Shown piece by piece: positions 1 through 7,395 of a DNA stretch of 23,766 bases. Positions within the stretch are counted from its first letter, which is position 1; every line of letters starts with the position of its first letter. The DNA comes from Planctomycetota bacterium (GTDB taxonomy: Bacteria; Planctomycetota; UBA1135; UBA2386). The stretch covers positions 1 through 23,766 of the forward strand of contig JAGQQZ010000607.1 in NCBI GenBank assembly GCA_020425915.1. Direction: 5' to 3'. Below the pieces are notes generated by a model that worked only from the letters and a program-made list of their open reading frames with translations, had not been told where the DNA came from and made no database searches. The position numbers and the translations under genes were made by a program.

Positions 1-1109
1 CGACCGCCGAGGAACCGGCCGACCTCGGCGCGGTTGAGTCCCTCCCGCACGCAGAGCCAAGCGAGGACCTTGCGCGCGTGACTCGCGCGGCGTCGCTGGC
101 TCTGGCCAACGAGTTCTTCGAGCGACACGCCGAGCGCTTCCGACACCCGGCGCTGCACGCGATCGAACAGCGAGCGCGGTTCGATCAGCTGCCAGTAGCG
201 CTCATGCGTACGCCCGCCGTCCCGCTCGAGACTCCACGCCTTGCGCAGCTCCGGATAGCCCCCACGGACGTTTCGCGCGAGCTCCTCGATCGGCAGAGCA
301 CGACCGTTCATCGACGGCTTGCCCTCGAGCGCGCGGAGGAACTGCAGCCGCCCGCTCAGAGTCGGCAGATCGATACGCGCGACGAAGCCGGACAGGAACC
401 AAGTCCGCAGCGTCGCGTCGAGGTTCCAGACCTCGCCGGGATGCCACCGAGACACGAGGATCGTCGGCTGGCGTAGACCCCGTCGAATCTCGAGCACCTT
501 GCACAACTCGCGCTGCAGGCGATTGTGCCCGGACAACCGGTGCACCTCGTCGATGACGAGGGGCATCGGCTTCGACAGCTCCTCGCGAAGGCCGGCGACC
601 CTTCGCTCCTGCAGCGCGGCCTGGAACACCTTGATCAGGTGCGGACCGTCGAACGACAGGACGCGTGCCCGGCCATGCCCACGCCACCAGGAGAGCAGGA
701 AAGACTTTCCCGAGCCGCTGGGTCCGTGGAAGTAGAAGATCGGAGACGGGAGTTCGCGACCCTCGATCAGCGAACCGAGCGTCAGGAACACCTGCTCGTT
801 CGCCTCGTCGACGACCGGCCGCGTCGGACCGACGTCGACCCCGTCCGGCGTGAACGCGGTGGGCGTCGGATCGACCCTCACGCTCAGCTGGGTACCGATC
901 TCGGTCGAGAGCACCTCCGCGATGAGGCTCGCGTAGAGCTTGCCGACGTGCTCGCAGGCGAGCCGATTCGGCGCCTCGAGGTGGACGACGCCCCGCTCGA
1001 GCGCCATCGGCCGCAGTTCGCTCAACCAGGCGTCGAACGCGGCGGAACCGACCCGTTCCCGGAGCTTCTCCGCGGCGTTCGACCAGGAAGACTGCAGCAG
1101 CGCGAGCAT
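1..1109 (-). CDS. Divergent DnaA-like AAA+ replication-initiator protein (3' end cut by window edge)
   Basis: The 369 visible codons show DnaA architecture. A domain I-like segment (about residues 8-85, with the W...F-D-A-W-L and 'APNRL' pattern) is joined by a short linker to an AAA+ core. That core has Walker A GPSGSGKS (129-136), Walker B LVIDE (Asp187-Glu188) and a sensor-1-like ILVSRWHP stretch. A domain IV helix-turn-helix begins near residue 320 and is cut at GRFLGG, before the GRDHSTV-type signature could be read. Canonical DnaA has Asp-Asp in Walker B and an RLKSRF-type box VII; here the matching stretch reads TLRTWF, so the usual arginine-finger position is Trp237. After an NVR that could be sensor II, the RELEG motif is not recognisable. 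I chose the ATG at 1107-1109; the frame is open upstream but has no better start. It lies 61 bases after the TPR-peptidase gene, probably co-transcribed. The family is clear; a role as the main initiator is doubtful. Confidence 0.8.
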   Translation of the reverse strand, partial: MLALLQSSWSNAAEKLRERVGSAAFDAWLSELRPMALERGVVHLEAPNRLACEHVGKLYASLIAEVLSTEIGTQLSVRVDPTPTAFTPDGVDVGPTRPVVDEANEQVFLTLGSLIEGRELPSPIFYFHGPSGSGKSFLLSWWRGHGRARVLSFDGPHLIKVFQAALQERRVAGLREELSKPMPLVIDEVHRLSGHNRLQRELCKVLEIRRGLRQPTILVSRWHPGEVWNLDATLRTWFLSGFVARIDLPTLSGRLQFLRALEGKPSMNGRALPIEELARNVRGGYPELRKAWSLERDGGRTHERYWQLIEPRSLFDRVQRRVSEALGVSLEELVGQSQRRRASHARKVLAWLCVREGLNRAEVGRFLGG

Positions 1110-1170
1110 GAGCCGCGCGAGCGTACCCCCACTGGTTCGGGCCGACCAGGATTTGTCCGCCGGGATCCGA

Positions 1171-4125
1171 TCAGCGCCAGAGGTCGGCGAGTTCCCGCGC
1201 GGTCGCGGCCGCGTCCGAGTCCGGGGCCTCCTGCTCGGCGCGCTCCAGGGCCTGAATCGCCGCAGGGACGTCGTCCAACCGCTTCAGCACCCTCGCGAGT
1301 TCGACGCAGGTCTCCGCCTGAGCGGTTCGGAACTCCGGCGAGTCGACGCTCGGGACCTCGTCGGCTCCCAGGAATTCCCGATCGACGGACGGCGGGACCG
1401 TCAGCGCGACGCGGAACTCGCGGGCGGCCTCCCGCCATTGGCCGGTCTCGACGAGGGCGCGCCCCAGCCGCACATGCAACGACCGCATGAACGGGTCGAT
1501 CTGCACGGCCTCGTCGAGCAGCTTCGCTTCGTTCCGGAAGCTGCCCGCGTCGTGCTCCCATTCGGCGAGCGTCAGCCTGGGTTCGAACGCCCGCGCCGTC
1601 AGACCACAGAACATCTTCAGCTCCATCATCGCCTCGGCGCGCTTGCCCTGCTTGTTGTAGATCCGGCCGAGCAGCAGCGGCGGAGCCACGCTCTGGTCGG
1701 TACAACGCGGCCAGCAGCGTTTCGCCGCCAGGAACTGACGCGCCGCGGCGTCCAGGTCACCGAGATTCGCGAGCAACTTGCCGTAGGCGATCCGCGAATC
1801 GAAATCGTCGGCTCCGTTGGCGAAGCCCGCCTCGAACGCCTCCACCGCGCCATCGGAGTTGCCGCGCGCGAGCAACAGGTTCGCGTACACGAGCTTCGCC
1901 TCGGCATGGTCGGGATCCACGGCGAAGACCTGTCTCAGTTGGTCCGCTGCGTCGACGCCAATCCCGCGCTGAAGCATCGCCCAGGCCAGCGAGACGTGGG
2001 CGTCGAGTTCCTCGGGATGCGCCCGGATCCGATCGGTCAAGCGCGCCACCGCCCGATCGTCCCAGCGCGGAACGATGCGTAGGTCATCGATCAATTCGTC
2101 CCGCACGTAAGCCAGGAATCTCGCGTCGAACTCCCGCGTGTCGATGCCGAACGATCGCTCGAAGATCTCCTCCTGCGCGACGTCCTCGCCATAGAGCCGC
2201 AACATCTCGAGCACGCGATCGAAACCGAACTCGCGCGCGAGGAAGTCGACCACGAGTCCGCCCTGGTAGTAACCGAACAGGATCCGCGGCCCACGGAACA
2301 GCCGGTTGAGCAGACGAACGGGTGGAATCTGCCCGTTGTGGTACGCATCGAGGAGTTCGCGCTCCATCCCACGCTCCCACGCCCGGTTCTTCTGTCGCTC
2401 CTCGTAGACGGAGAACCCCTCGGTCAGCCAACGCGGCACGCGCGACTTGCTGAGCGCGAGCGTCAGCACGTGCGTGTATTCGTGCCACACCGTCGCCGTC
2501 CACATGAAGTCGTTCTTGCGGAGGTCGTTGTCTCCGGGCGCCACCAGCGTGACCAGCTTGCCGAAACACGCCCCGAGCGCCGTGAAGCCCCGGAACCCGA
2601 TCGTTCGCACCGAGAAGTCGTCCCAGGTGTGGAGGACCTCGATCGTCACCGGGTCGTCGGGCACGTATCCGTACTTCTCGCCCAGAGCACGCGCCGCCTC
2701 CTGCTGGAACGGAATCAGGTACTCCGACAGCACTTCGCGATCGTCGCGGTGGAAACGGAACACGAAGCGCTCGGTCTCGATCCGCTCGTACTCCTCCTCG
2801 AGCAGGTCTTCGATCGCGAGCATGTTGTGCCGCCATGGATTGACGAAGCCCGCCTGCAGTTCCGCAGCGCGCTGCAGCAGTCGCCGGGCCCGATCGCTCG
2901 CACCGGTGTAGATGCACGCCTTGGCGAGCCCGTGCAGGACGTCGATCGAGTCGGGCGCCCGCTTCTGTGCCTGTTCGTACGCAGGGATCGCGTCCGCGAA
3001 TCGGTAGAGCGCCACCAGCCGATCACCGAGCGCCAGGTCCAGCCCCGCGAAGCCGGGATCCACTTCGAGAGCACGGCTGCGGAAACGCTGCTCTGCGTCG
3101 GGATTCCCCCGCAGCCGCGCAGCCGCCGCGCGTTGCGCGAGCGCCTCCTTGTCGTTCGGGTTGATCTCGAGCGCCTGGTCCAGGACACGAGCGCCCTCGA
3201 CGAACCGGCGGTCGTCGAGCAGACGTGTCGCGCTCAACGTGAGCGCATCGACGCTGTTCGGGTTGATCGCGAGTGCTCGGTCGAGCAACTCGGCTGTGAT
3301 CGACGGGTCGAGAACGCCGTTCGTGCTGCGGATCCGGTACAGCGTGAGCAGGGCCTCCTCGAGGTCACCGTGTTGCTCGAGCACCTTCTTGATGACAGCC
3401 TCACCGTGCTCGTGTTGGTTCGATTCGCCGAAGGCCAAGAATCGCAACCAACCCAGCAGGATTCGCGGCATCGGCTCATCAGGGGCCTGCCGAATCGCTT
3501 CGACGAGCAGTGCACTCGCCTGCTCGTAGTCGCCGCGCGTCGCGAGCCGCATGTGCGCACACGCGATCCACGCGATCGCGACGGGCTCGCGCGTCGCCTC
3601 GCGACGAGAGGCTCCGACGACTTCGGTCCAGATCGCGCGCGCGTCGTCGACGCGTCCGACCTCGTCGTAGAGTTCGCCGAGGCGACACGCCACCCGCGGG
3701 TCGGACGGCGCGGACTCGTGTTCGCGCTCGAGGAGGTCGATCGCCGCGGAGTACTCGCCCACCGCCGCGTGGATCCGGGACGACAACCACGCGAACTCCG
3801 GGCGACTCCGCTCCGCCGCGGGCAGCGCCGCGATCTGCGTCTGCAGACTCCGATACTCGCCGGAGTCGAACGTCAGCTCGAACGAGCCGAGTCGAGCGGC
3901 GCGAACCACTCGCTCGCTCGGCCCTTCCCCACCGACCCCGAAGTCCTCCGCGTCGGCGAGGATCTCGTCGAAGATCGCCGCGGCGCGCGCGCGCTTGCCG
4001 CTCGACGCGTAGCGTTCGGCCGCTCGGAGGTCCTCGAGATAGGGGTCCTCTTGCCCGAAGGCGGATCCCGCCACGAGCAGCGCGAGCACGGCGGACGAGA
4101 GTCGACGATTCGCGGACGATCGCAT
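1171..4125 (-). CDS. Exported TPR protein with internal HExxH (gluzincin/peptidase MA-like) domain
   Basis: The product is 984 residues. It starts with a Sec-type signal peptide (basic residues 2-8, hydrophobic 12-23, possible cleavage around Gly24-Gln25), so it probably acts outside the cytoplasmic membrane. Residues about 110-440 are degenerate tetratricopeptide repeats, clearest around 'ALAINPNS' and 'ALEINPNDKEAL'. The middle, about 455-670, resembles the peptidase MA family: HEYTH at 548-552 supplies two zinc ligands and the catalytic Glu549, with a likely third ligand Glu569 in WLTEGF. More TPRs follow, about 685-984. Such proteins are common in large environmental genomes and usually uncharacterised; substrate and partners are unknown. 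The ATG directly follows GGGGAG, unusually close for a ribosome-binding site, but no in-frame alternative sits upstream. It lies 73 bases downstream of the NtrC-type regulator. Signal peptide, TPRs and HExxH are visible; proteolytic activity is inferred. Confidence 0.85.
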   Translation of the reverse strand: MRSSANRRLSSAVLALLVAGSAFGQEDPYLEDLRAAERYASSGKRARAAAIFDEILADAEDFGVGGEGPSERVVRAARLGSFELTFDSGEYRSLQTQIAALPAAERSRPEFAWLSSRIHAAVGEYSAAIDLLEREHESAPSDPRVACRLGELYDEVGRVDDARAIWTEVVGASRREATREPVAIAWIACAHMRLATRGDYEQASALLVEAIRQAPDEPMPRILLGWLRFLAFGESNQHEHGEAVIKKVLEQHGDLEEALLTLYRIRSTNGVLDPSITAELLDRALAINPNSVDALTLSATRLLDDRRFVEGARVLDQALEINPNDKEALAQRAAAARLRGNPDAEQRFRSRALEVDPGFAGLDLALGDRLVALYRFADAIPAYEQAQKRAPDSIDVLHGLAKACIYTGASDRARRLLQRAAELQAGFVNPWRHNMLAIEDLLEEEYERIETERFVFRFHRDDREVLSEYLIPFQQEAARALGEKYGYVPDDPVTIEVLHTWDDFSVRTIGFRGFTALGACFGKLVTLVAPGDNDLRKNDFMWTATVWHEYTHVLTLALSKSRVPRWLTEGFSVYEERQKNRAWERGMERELLDAYHNGQIPPVRLLNRLFRGPRILFGYYQGGLVVDFLAREFGFDRVLEMLRLYGEDVAQEEIFERSFGIDTREFDARFLAYVRDELIDDLRIVPRWDDRAVARLTDRIRAHPEELDAHVSLAWAMLQRGIGVDAADQLRQVFAVDPDHAEAKLVYANLLLARGNSDGAVEAFEAGFANGADDFDSRIAYGKLLANLGDLDAAARQFLAAKRCWPRCTDQSVAPPLLLGRIYNKQGKRAEAMMELKMFCGLTARAFEPRLTLAEWEHDAGSFRNEAKLLDEAVQIDPFMRSLHVRLGRALVETGQWREAAREFRVALTVPPSVDREFLGADEVPSVDSPEFRTAQAETCVELARVLKRLDDVPAAIQALERAEQEAPDSDAAATARELADLWR

Positions 4126-4161
4126 CTCCCCAAGTATCGTCGATTCGACCCGGGGCTACAT

Positions 4162-4179
4162 GAGTTCCCGGGCGAACTC
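4162..4179. repeat. Short perfect inverted repeat between response regulator and TPR gene
   Basis: GAGTTC and GAACTC form a 6-bp perfect stem around the 6-base loop CCGGGC. It lies 20-37 bases past the stop codon of the NtrC-type gene and upstream of the TPR-peptidase start. It could be a weak terminator or an attenuating hairpin in the leader of the next gene. No T-run follows on the minus strand, and in DNA this GC-rich short dyads arise easily by chance. Confidence 0.25.
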
Positions 4180-4198
4180 GGCACGGACCGCGATCCGC

Positions 4199-5551
4199 TC
4201 AGAGGCCGTATTCGCGGATTCGACGGTAAAGGGTTCGCTCGCTGATCCCCATCGCCTTCGCCGCCTTGACGCGATTTCCGCCGGTCAACTCGAGCGTGAC
4301 CCGGATGTGGTTGCGCTCGACGTCCTCCGCGGTCTTGCCGGCGAGCCAGTGCCAGGGATCGCGGTCGGTCGGCGCCGGACGTCCGAGTTCCGGCGGCAGG
4401 TCGTTGACCGTGAGGATGTTCCCGCGCGCCCGGACGACCATGCTCTCGACCGCGTTGCGCAGTTCGCGGACGTTTCCGCGCCATTCGTATCCGACCATCG
4501 CGACCAGCGCGTCGCGGTCGATCGACTCGACGTGCTTGCCGTGGTGCTCGCTGAACTTCCGCAGGAAGTGCTCGACGAGCAGCTTGATGTCGCTCGGACG
4601 CTCGCGCAGCGGCGGCATGTCGATCGTGACGACTTTGAGTCGGAAGTAGAGATCCTCCCGGAACTCGCCGGCCTCGATCTTCTTCTCGAGGTCCGCGTTG
4701 GTGGCCGCGAGCACTCGAACGTCGACCGGCTGGGTCTTGTTCGAGCCGACGCGGGCGACTTCGCGCTCCTCGAGCACACGCAGGAACTTCACCTGCGTCC
4801 CGACCGGCATCTCGCCGACTTCGTCGAGCAGGATCGTGCCGCCGTTCGCGTATTCGAACTTCCCCTGGTGATCGGATATCGCGCCCGTGAACGACCCCTT
4901 GACGTGCCCGAACAGCTCGCTCTCGATCGTGCCTTCGGACATCCCTCCGCAGTTGATCGCGACGAACGGCCTGCCGCGACGGGGCGAGAGGTTGTGGATC
5001 GCGCGCGCGACCAACTCCTTGCCGGTGCCGGACTCGCCGTTGATCAGCACCGACGCATGCGTCGGAGCGATCTGACGAATCAGGTCCAGGATCCGCAGGA
5101 TCTTCGGATCCTGACCGATGATCCCCTCCAAGCCGTACTCTCGCGCGACGGTCTGACGCAACTCATCGAACTCGATGGCCTGGCGATAGTCGTCGACGCA
5201 CTTGAGAACCTTTGTCCGCAGCTCGGCGAGGTCAGGCGGCTTCTCGATGTAGTACGAGGCGCCCGCCTCCATCGCGCGCACGGCGACCTCGCGACCGCCG
5301 TGGCCGGTCAGCATCAACACGCGACATGCCGGATATCGCTCGTTCGCATCGCGGAGCACGTCGAATCCGTCGAGCCCCTTCATCACGAGGTCGGTCACGA
5401 CGACGGCGAACTCCCGCTCCGCGAGCGCATCGAGCGCGGCCTGCCCCGAGTCGACGACGGTGATGTCGAGCGGCAGTGAGGCGAGCGCCTCCGCCAGGGT
5501 GTCGCGAAGTGCCTCGTCGTCGTCGACGAGGAGAATCGGTTCGCGCCTCAC
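4199..5551 (-). CDS. NtrC-family sigma-54-dependent response regulator
   Basis: The 450-residue protein has the full three-domain layout. The receiver (1-120) carries the acidic pocket D10-D12, phospho-acceptor Asp54, Thr82 and Lys104. The sigma-54 interaction AAA+ domain (about 143-370) has Walker A GESGTGKE (172-179), loop 1 GSFTGA (219-224; consensus GAFTGA) and Walker B ILLDE (240-244). A Fis-type helix-turn-helix lies at the C-terminus (about 415-450, GNRVKAAKAMGISERTLYRR). It should remodel sigma-54 RNA polymerase at enhancer-dependent promoters when phosphorylated. The start is a GTG whose GTGA overlaps the kinase stop, with GGGGAG five bases before it, so translation is coupled to the kinase. 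I see no -24/-12 sigma-54 promoter in the nearby gaps, so its targets are probably elsewhere. Confidence 0.95.
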   Translation of the reverse strand: MRREPILLVDDDEALRDTLAEALASLPLDITVVDSGQAALDALAEREFAVVVTDLVMKGLDGFDVLRDANERYPACRVLMLTGHGGREVAVRAMEAGASYYIEKPPDLAELRTKVLKCVDDYRQAIEFDELRQTVAREYGLEGIIGQDPKILRILDLIRQIAPTHASVLINGESGTGKELVARAIHNLSPRRGRPFVAINCGGMSEGTIESELFGHVKGSFTGAISDHQGKFEYANGGTILLDEVGEMPVGTQVKFLRVLEEREVARVGSNKTQPVDVRVLAATNADLEKKIEAGEFREDLYFRLKVVTIDMPPLRERPSDIKLLVEHFLRKFSEHHGKHVESIDRDALVAMVGYEWRGNVRELRNAVESMVVRARGNILTVNDLPPELGRPAPTDRDPWHWLAGKTAEDVERNHIRVTLELTGGNRVKAAKAMGISERTLYRRIREYGL

Positions 5552-6279
5552 GACGGCTCCCCGGTCTCGGGCGAGCCACCCGGCAATCGGATCGTGAATT
5601 GCGTCCCCTTGCCGACCTCGGAAGCGAGCTCGATCGATCCGCCGTGCTGCTCGACGATCCGCCGCACGATCGGCAGCCCCAGTCCCGTACCGGACTTCTT
5701 CGTGCTGAAGTACGGCCGGAACGCCTGGTCGCGCACTTCGGGTGTCATGCCTTCGCCCGTGTCCGTGACGCGGATCAGCACCCCGCCATCGTCGCGCCGC
5801 AACGTGATCATGATCTCGTCACCGCGCTTCGACGCCTGCGCGGCGTTGCGCACGAGGTTCAGGAGGACCGCCCGGATCTGCGCAGGGTCGACGGACACCG
5901 AATCGACCGACGACTCGAGGTAGGAGCGCAGCGCCATGCCCTGCTCGGCCAGCTCGGGCGTGATGAACTCGACCAGCTCGGAGATCAGTTGCTCGAGCGA
6001 CGTCGGCTTGCGATCGAGCTTCGGCACCCGCACGAACCCGAGGAACTCGTCGAGGATGCCCTGCAGACGCTTGACCTCTTGCTCGATCGTGTCGAGTCGC
6101 CGGACGACGCGCTTGTCGCGCGGAGTCTCCGCCGCCCCGAAATCCTCCTTGACCAACTGCAGATTGAGGCCGATCGTCGACAACGGGTTGCGGATCTCGT
6201 GAGCGAAGCCGGCGAACAACGCGCCGAGCTGAGCCAGTTGCCGCGTACGGATGCGGTCCTCGGCGTGTTCCGACTTCAT
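5548..6279 (-). CDS. Soluble sensor histidine kinase, partner of the adjacent NtrC-type regulator
   Basis: The protein is 243 residues, essentially a bare transmitter module. The H-box FAHEIRNPL carries phospho-acceptor His27. The N-box NLVRNAAQ has Asn145. The G1 box is DTGEGM (173-178) and the G2 box is GTGLGLPIV (197-205), completing the ATP-binding fold. No transmembrane segment, PAS or GAF domain is present; only about 20 residues precede the H-box. Input must therefore come from a partner protein or soluble signal, as in NtrB-like systems, though NtrB itself has a PAS domain. An in-frame stop lies closely upstream of the ATG at 6279, which rules out a longer form from this strand unless there is a sequencing error. 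Its last four bases overlap the regulator start. The pairing with the regulator is near certain; the stimulus is unknown. Confidence 0.93.
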   Translation of the reverse strand: MKSEHAEDRIRTRQLAQLGALFAGFAHEIRNPLSTIGLNLQLVKEDFGAAETPRDKRVVRRLDTIEQEVKRLQGILDEFLGFVRVPKLDRKPTSLEQLISELVEFITPELAEQGMALRSYLESSVDSVSVDPAQIRAVLLNLVRNAAQASKRGDEIMITLRRDDGGVLIRVTDTGEGMTPEVRDQAFRPYFSTKKSGTGLGLPIVRRIVEQHGGSIELASEVGKGTQFTIRLPGGSPETGEPS

Positions 6280-6327
6280 GAGGTTCGCGAACGTAATGCC
6301 CTCTGCCGGTAGGAGTCAATTTTCACG
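6280..6327. promoter_or_regulatory. Divergent control region between kinase and TsaC-phosphatase genes
   Basis: Only 48 bases separate the two divergent starts. On the minus strand, TTGACT (complement of 6314-6319) is five-sixths of a -35 box. With a 17-base spacer it faces TTACGT (complement of 6291-6296), a poor -10. The predicted transcript would start within a few bases of the kinase ATG. A perfect 10-bp palindrome, GTTCGCGAAC, occupies 6283-6292 over this -10 region and could be an operator. On the plus strand, TAGGAG (6310-6315) precedes the TsaC-fusion ATG at a rather long 12 bases. All of this is pattern reading only. Confidence 0.25.
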
Positions 6328-7395
6328 ATGGTCATCGAGCGGCTCGAGTTGCGTGCGGGAGAGGGCCCCGACCGGACCGACGTCGCGAACGTCGCCGCCG
6401 CGATCCGCGCCGGCAAGATCGTCGTGCTGCCGACCGAGACCGTGTACGGCTTCGCCGCGCTCCCGGAACACGCGGATCGGCTGCGAGAACTGAAGGGTCG
6501 CGAAATCGATCACCACTTCACCGTACACATCGGCGATCTCGGACTCCCGGCGATCGAGGACCCGCGCGCACAGCGGCTGATCGAGGGCTTCTGGCCCGGC
6601 CCCCTGACGATCGTCCTGCCGCACGGCGACGGAACCTGCGGCTGGCGGATGCCCGACCACGAGTTCACGCGCGCCGTGATCGACGCGGCGCGGCCCACTG
6701 GGATCCTCATGACGAGCGTCAATCGATCCGGTCAGCCACCGGCGGCCACGGCGCACGAAGTCGAGGCAGCGTTCGGCGACCAGGTCGACCTGCTGGTCGT
6801 GGACGATCCCGGAGAATCCCACCCGGCATCGACCGTCGTCCGACTGGACGGTTCCGGAATCACGATCCTCCGGCAGGGATCGATCGACGCCGCGGAGATC
6901 GAACGCTGCCTCGCGACGACGATCCTGTTCGTCTGCACGGGCAACACGTGCCGATCGCCACTCGCGGAAGTCATCGCCAAGCACGAGATCGCGCGTCGGC
7001 TCGACGTCCCCGCCGAAGATCTCGCCGCGCACGGCATCGACGTGCGCAGCGCCGGAGTCGGTGCCGGCGCGGGCGCGCCAGCGAGCGAGCACAGTGTGGC
7101 GGCGGCGGCCGAGATCGGACTCGACCTCCGGGCGCACCGCTCACAACCCGTCACCCCGGATCTCCTGGACCGCGCGGACGCCGTCCTCTGCCTCTCGGAC
7201 TCCCACGCGTCGACGATCCTCTCCTTCATGCCAGAACTCTCCGATCGCGTCGCGCTGCTCGACCCGACGGGCGAGGCGATCCCCGACCCGTTCGGCGCGA
7301 ATCTCGACGAGTACCGACGCACGCGGGACCGGATCCGAGAGTGCGTCCTCGCGCGGGTGGACGAGTGGTTCGGCGAGCCTCAGGACTCGCCCTGA
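6328..7395 (+). CDS. Fusion of threonylcarbamoyl-AMP synthase (TsaC/Sua5) and low-molecular-weight phosphatase (arginine-phosphatase-like)
   Basis: The 355-residue protein joins two enzymes. Residues 12-185 are a YrdC-fold L-threonylcarbamoyl-AMP synthase, which makes threonylcarbamoyl-AMP from Thr, bicarbonate and ATP for tRNA t6A37. It has PTETVYG (35-41), the KGR motif (56-58), WPGPLTIVLP (89-98) and SVNRSGQPPA (130-139). The C-terminal extension of Sua5 is absent. Residues 198-350 are a low-molecular-weight phosphatase: P-loop CTGNTCRS (203-210, nucleophile Cys203, Arg209) and general acid Asp320 in PDPF. In Bacillus the separate ywlC and ywlE genes are neighbours, and YwlE is a protein-arginine phosphatase whose P-loop Thr replaces the Ile/Val usual in tyrosine phosphatases. 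This P-loop has that Thr (207), so arginine phosphatase activity is the better guess. The 3' end overlaps the convergent lpxD by 16 bases. Confidence 0.93.
   Translation: MVIERLELRAGEGPDRTDVANVAAAIRAGKIVVLPTETVYGFAALPEHADRLRELKGREIDHHFTVHIGDLGLPAIEDPRAQRLIEGFWPGPLTIVLPHGDGTCGWRMPDHEFTRAVIDAARPTGILMTSVNRSGQPPAATAHEVEAAFGDQVDLLVVDDPGESHPASTVVRLDGSGITILRQGSIDAAEIERCLATTILFVCTGNTCRSPLAEVIAKHEIARRLDVPAEDLAAHGIDVRSAGVGAGAGAPASEHSVAAAAEIGLDLRAHRSQPVTPDLLDRADAVLCLSDSHASTILSFMPELSDRVALLDPTGEAIPDPFGANLDEYRRTRDRIRECVLARVDEWFGEPQDSP

Noticed and set aside
202..1705. Open frames on both strands at the left edge in frames other than the DnaA-like one
   Set aside because: They show no domains and are alternative-frame readings of the DnaA-like and TPR genes.
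2338..4245. 635-codon plus-strand open frame opposite the TPR-peptidase gene
   Set aside because: Arg/Val/Glu-rich shadow without motifs; the opposite strand carries a signal peptide, TPRs and HExxH.
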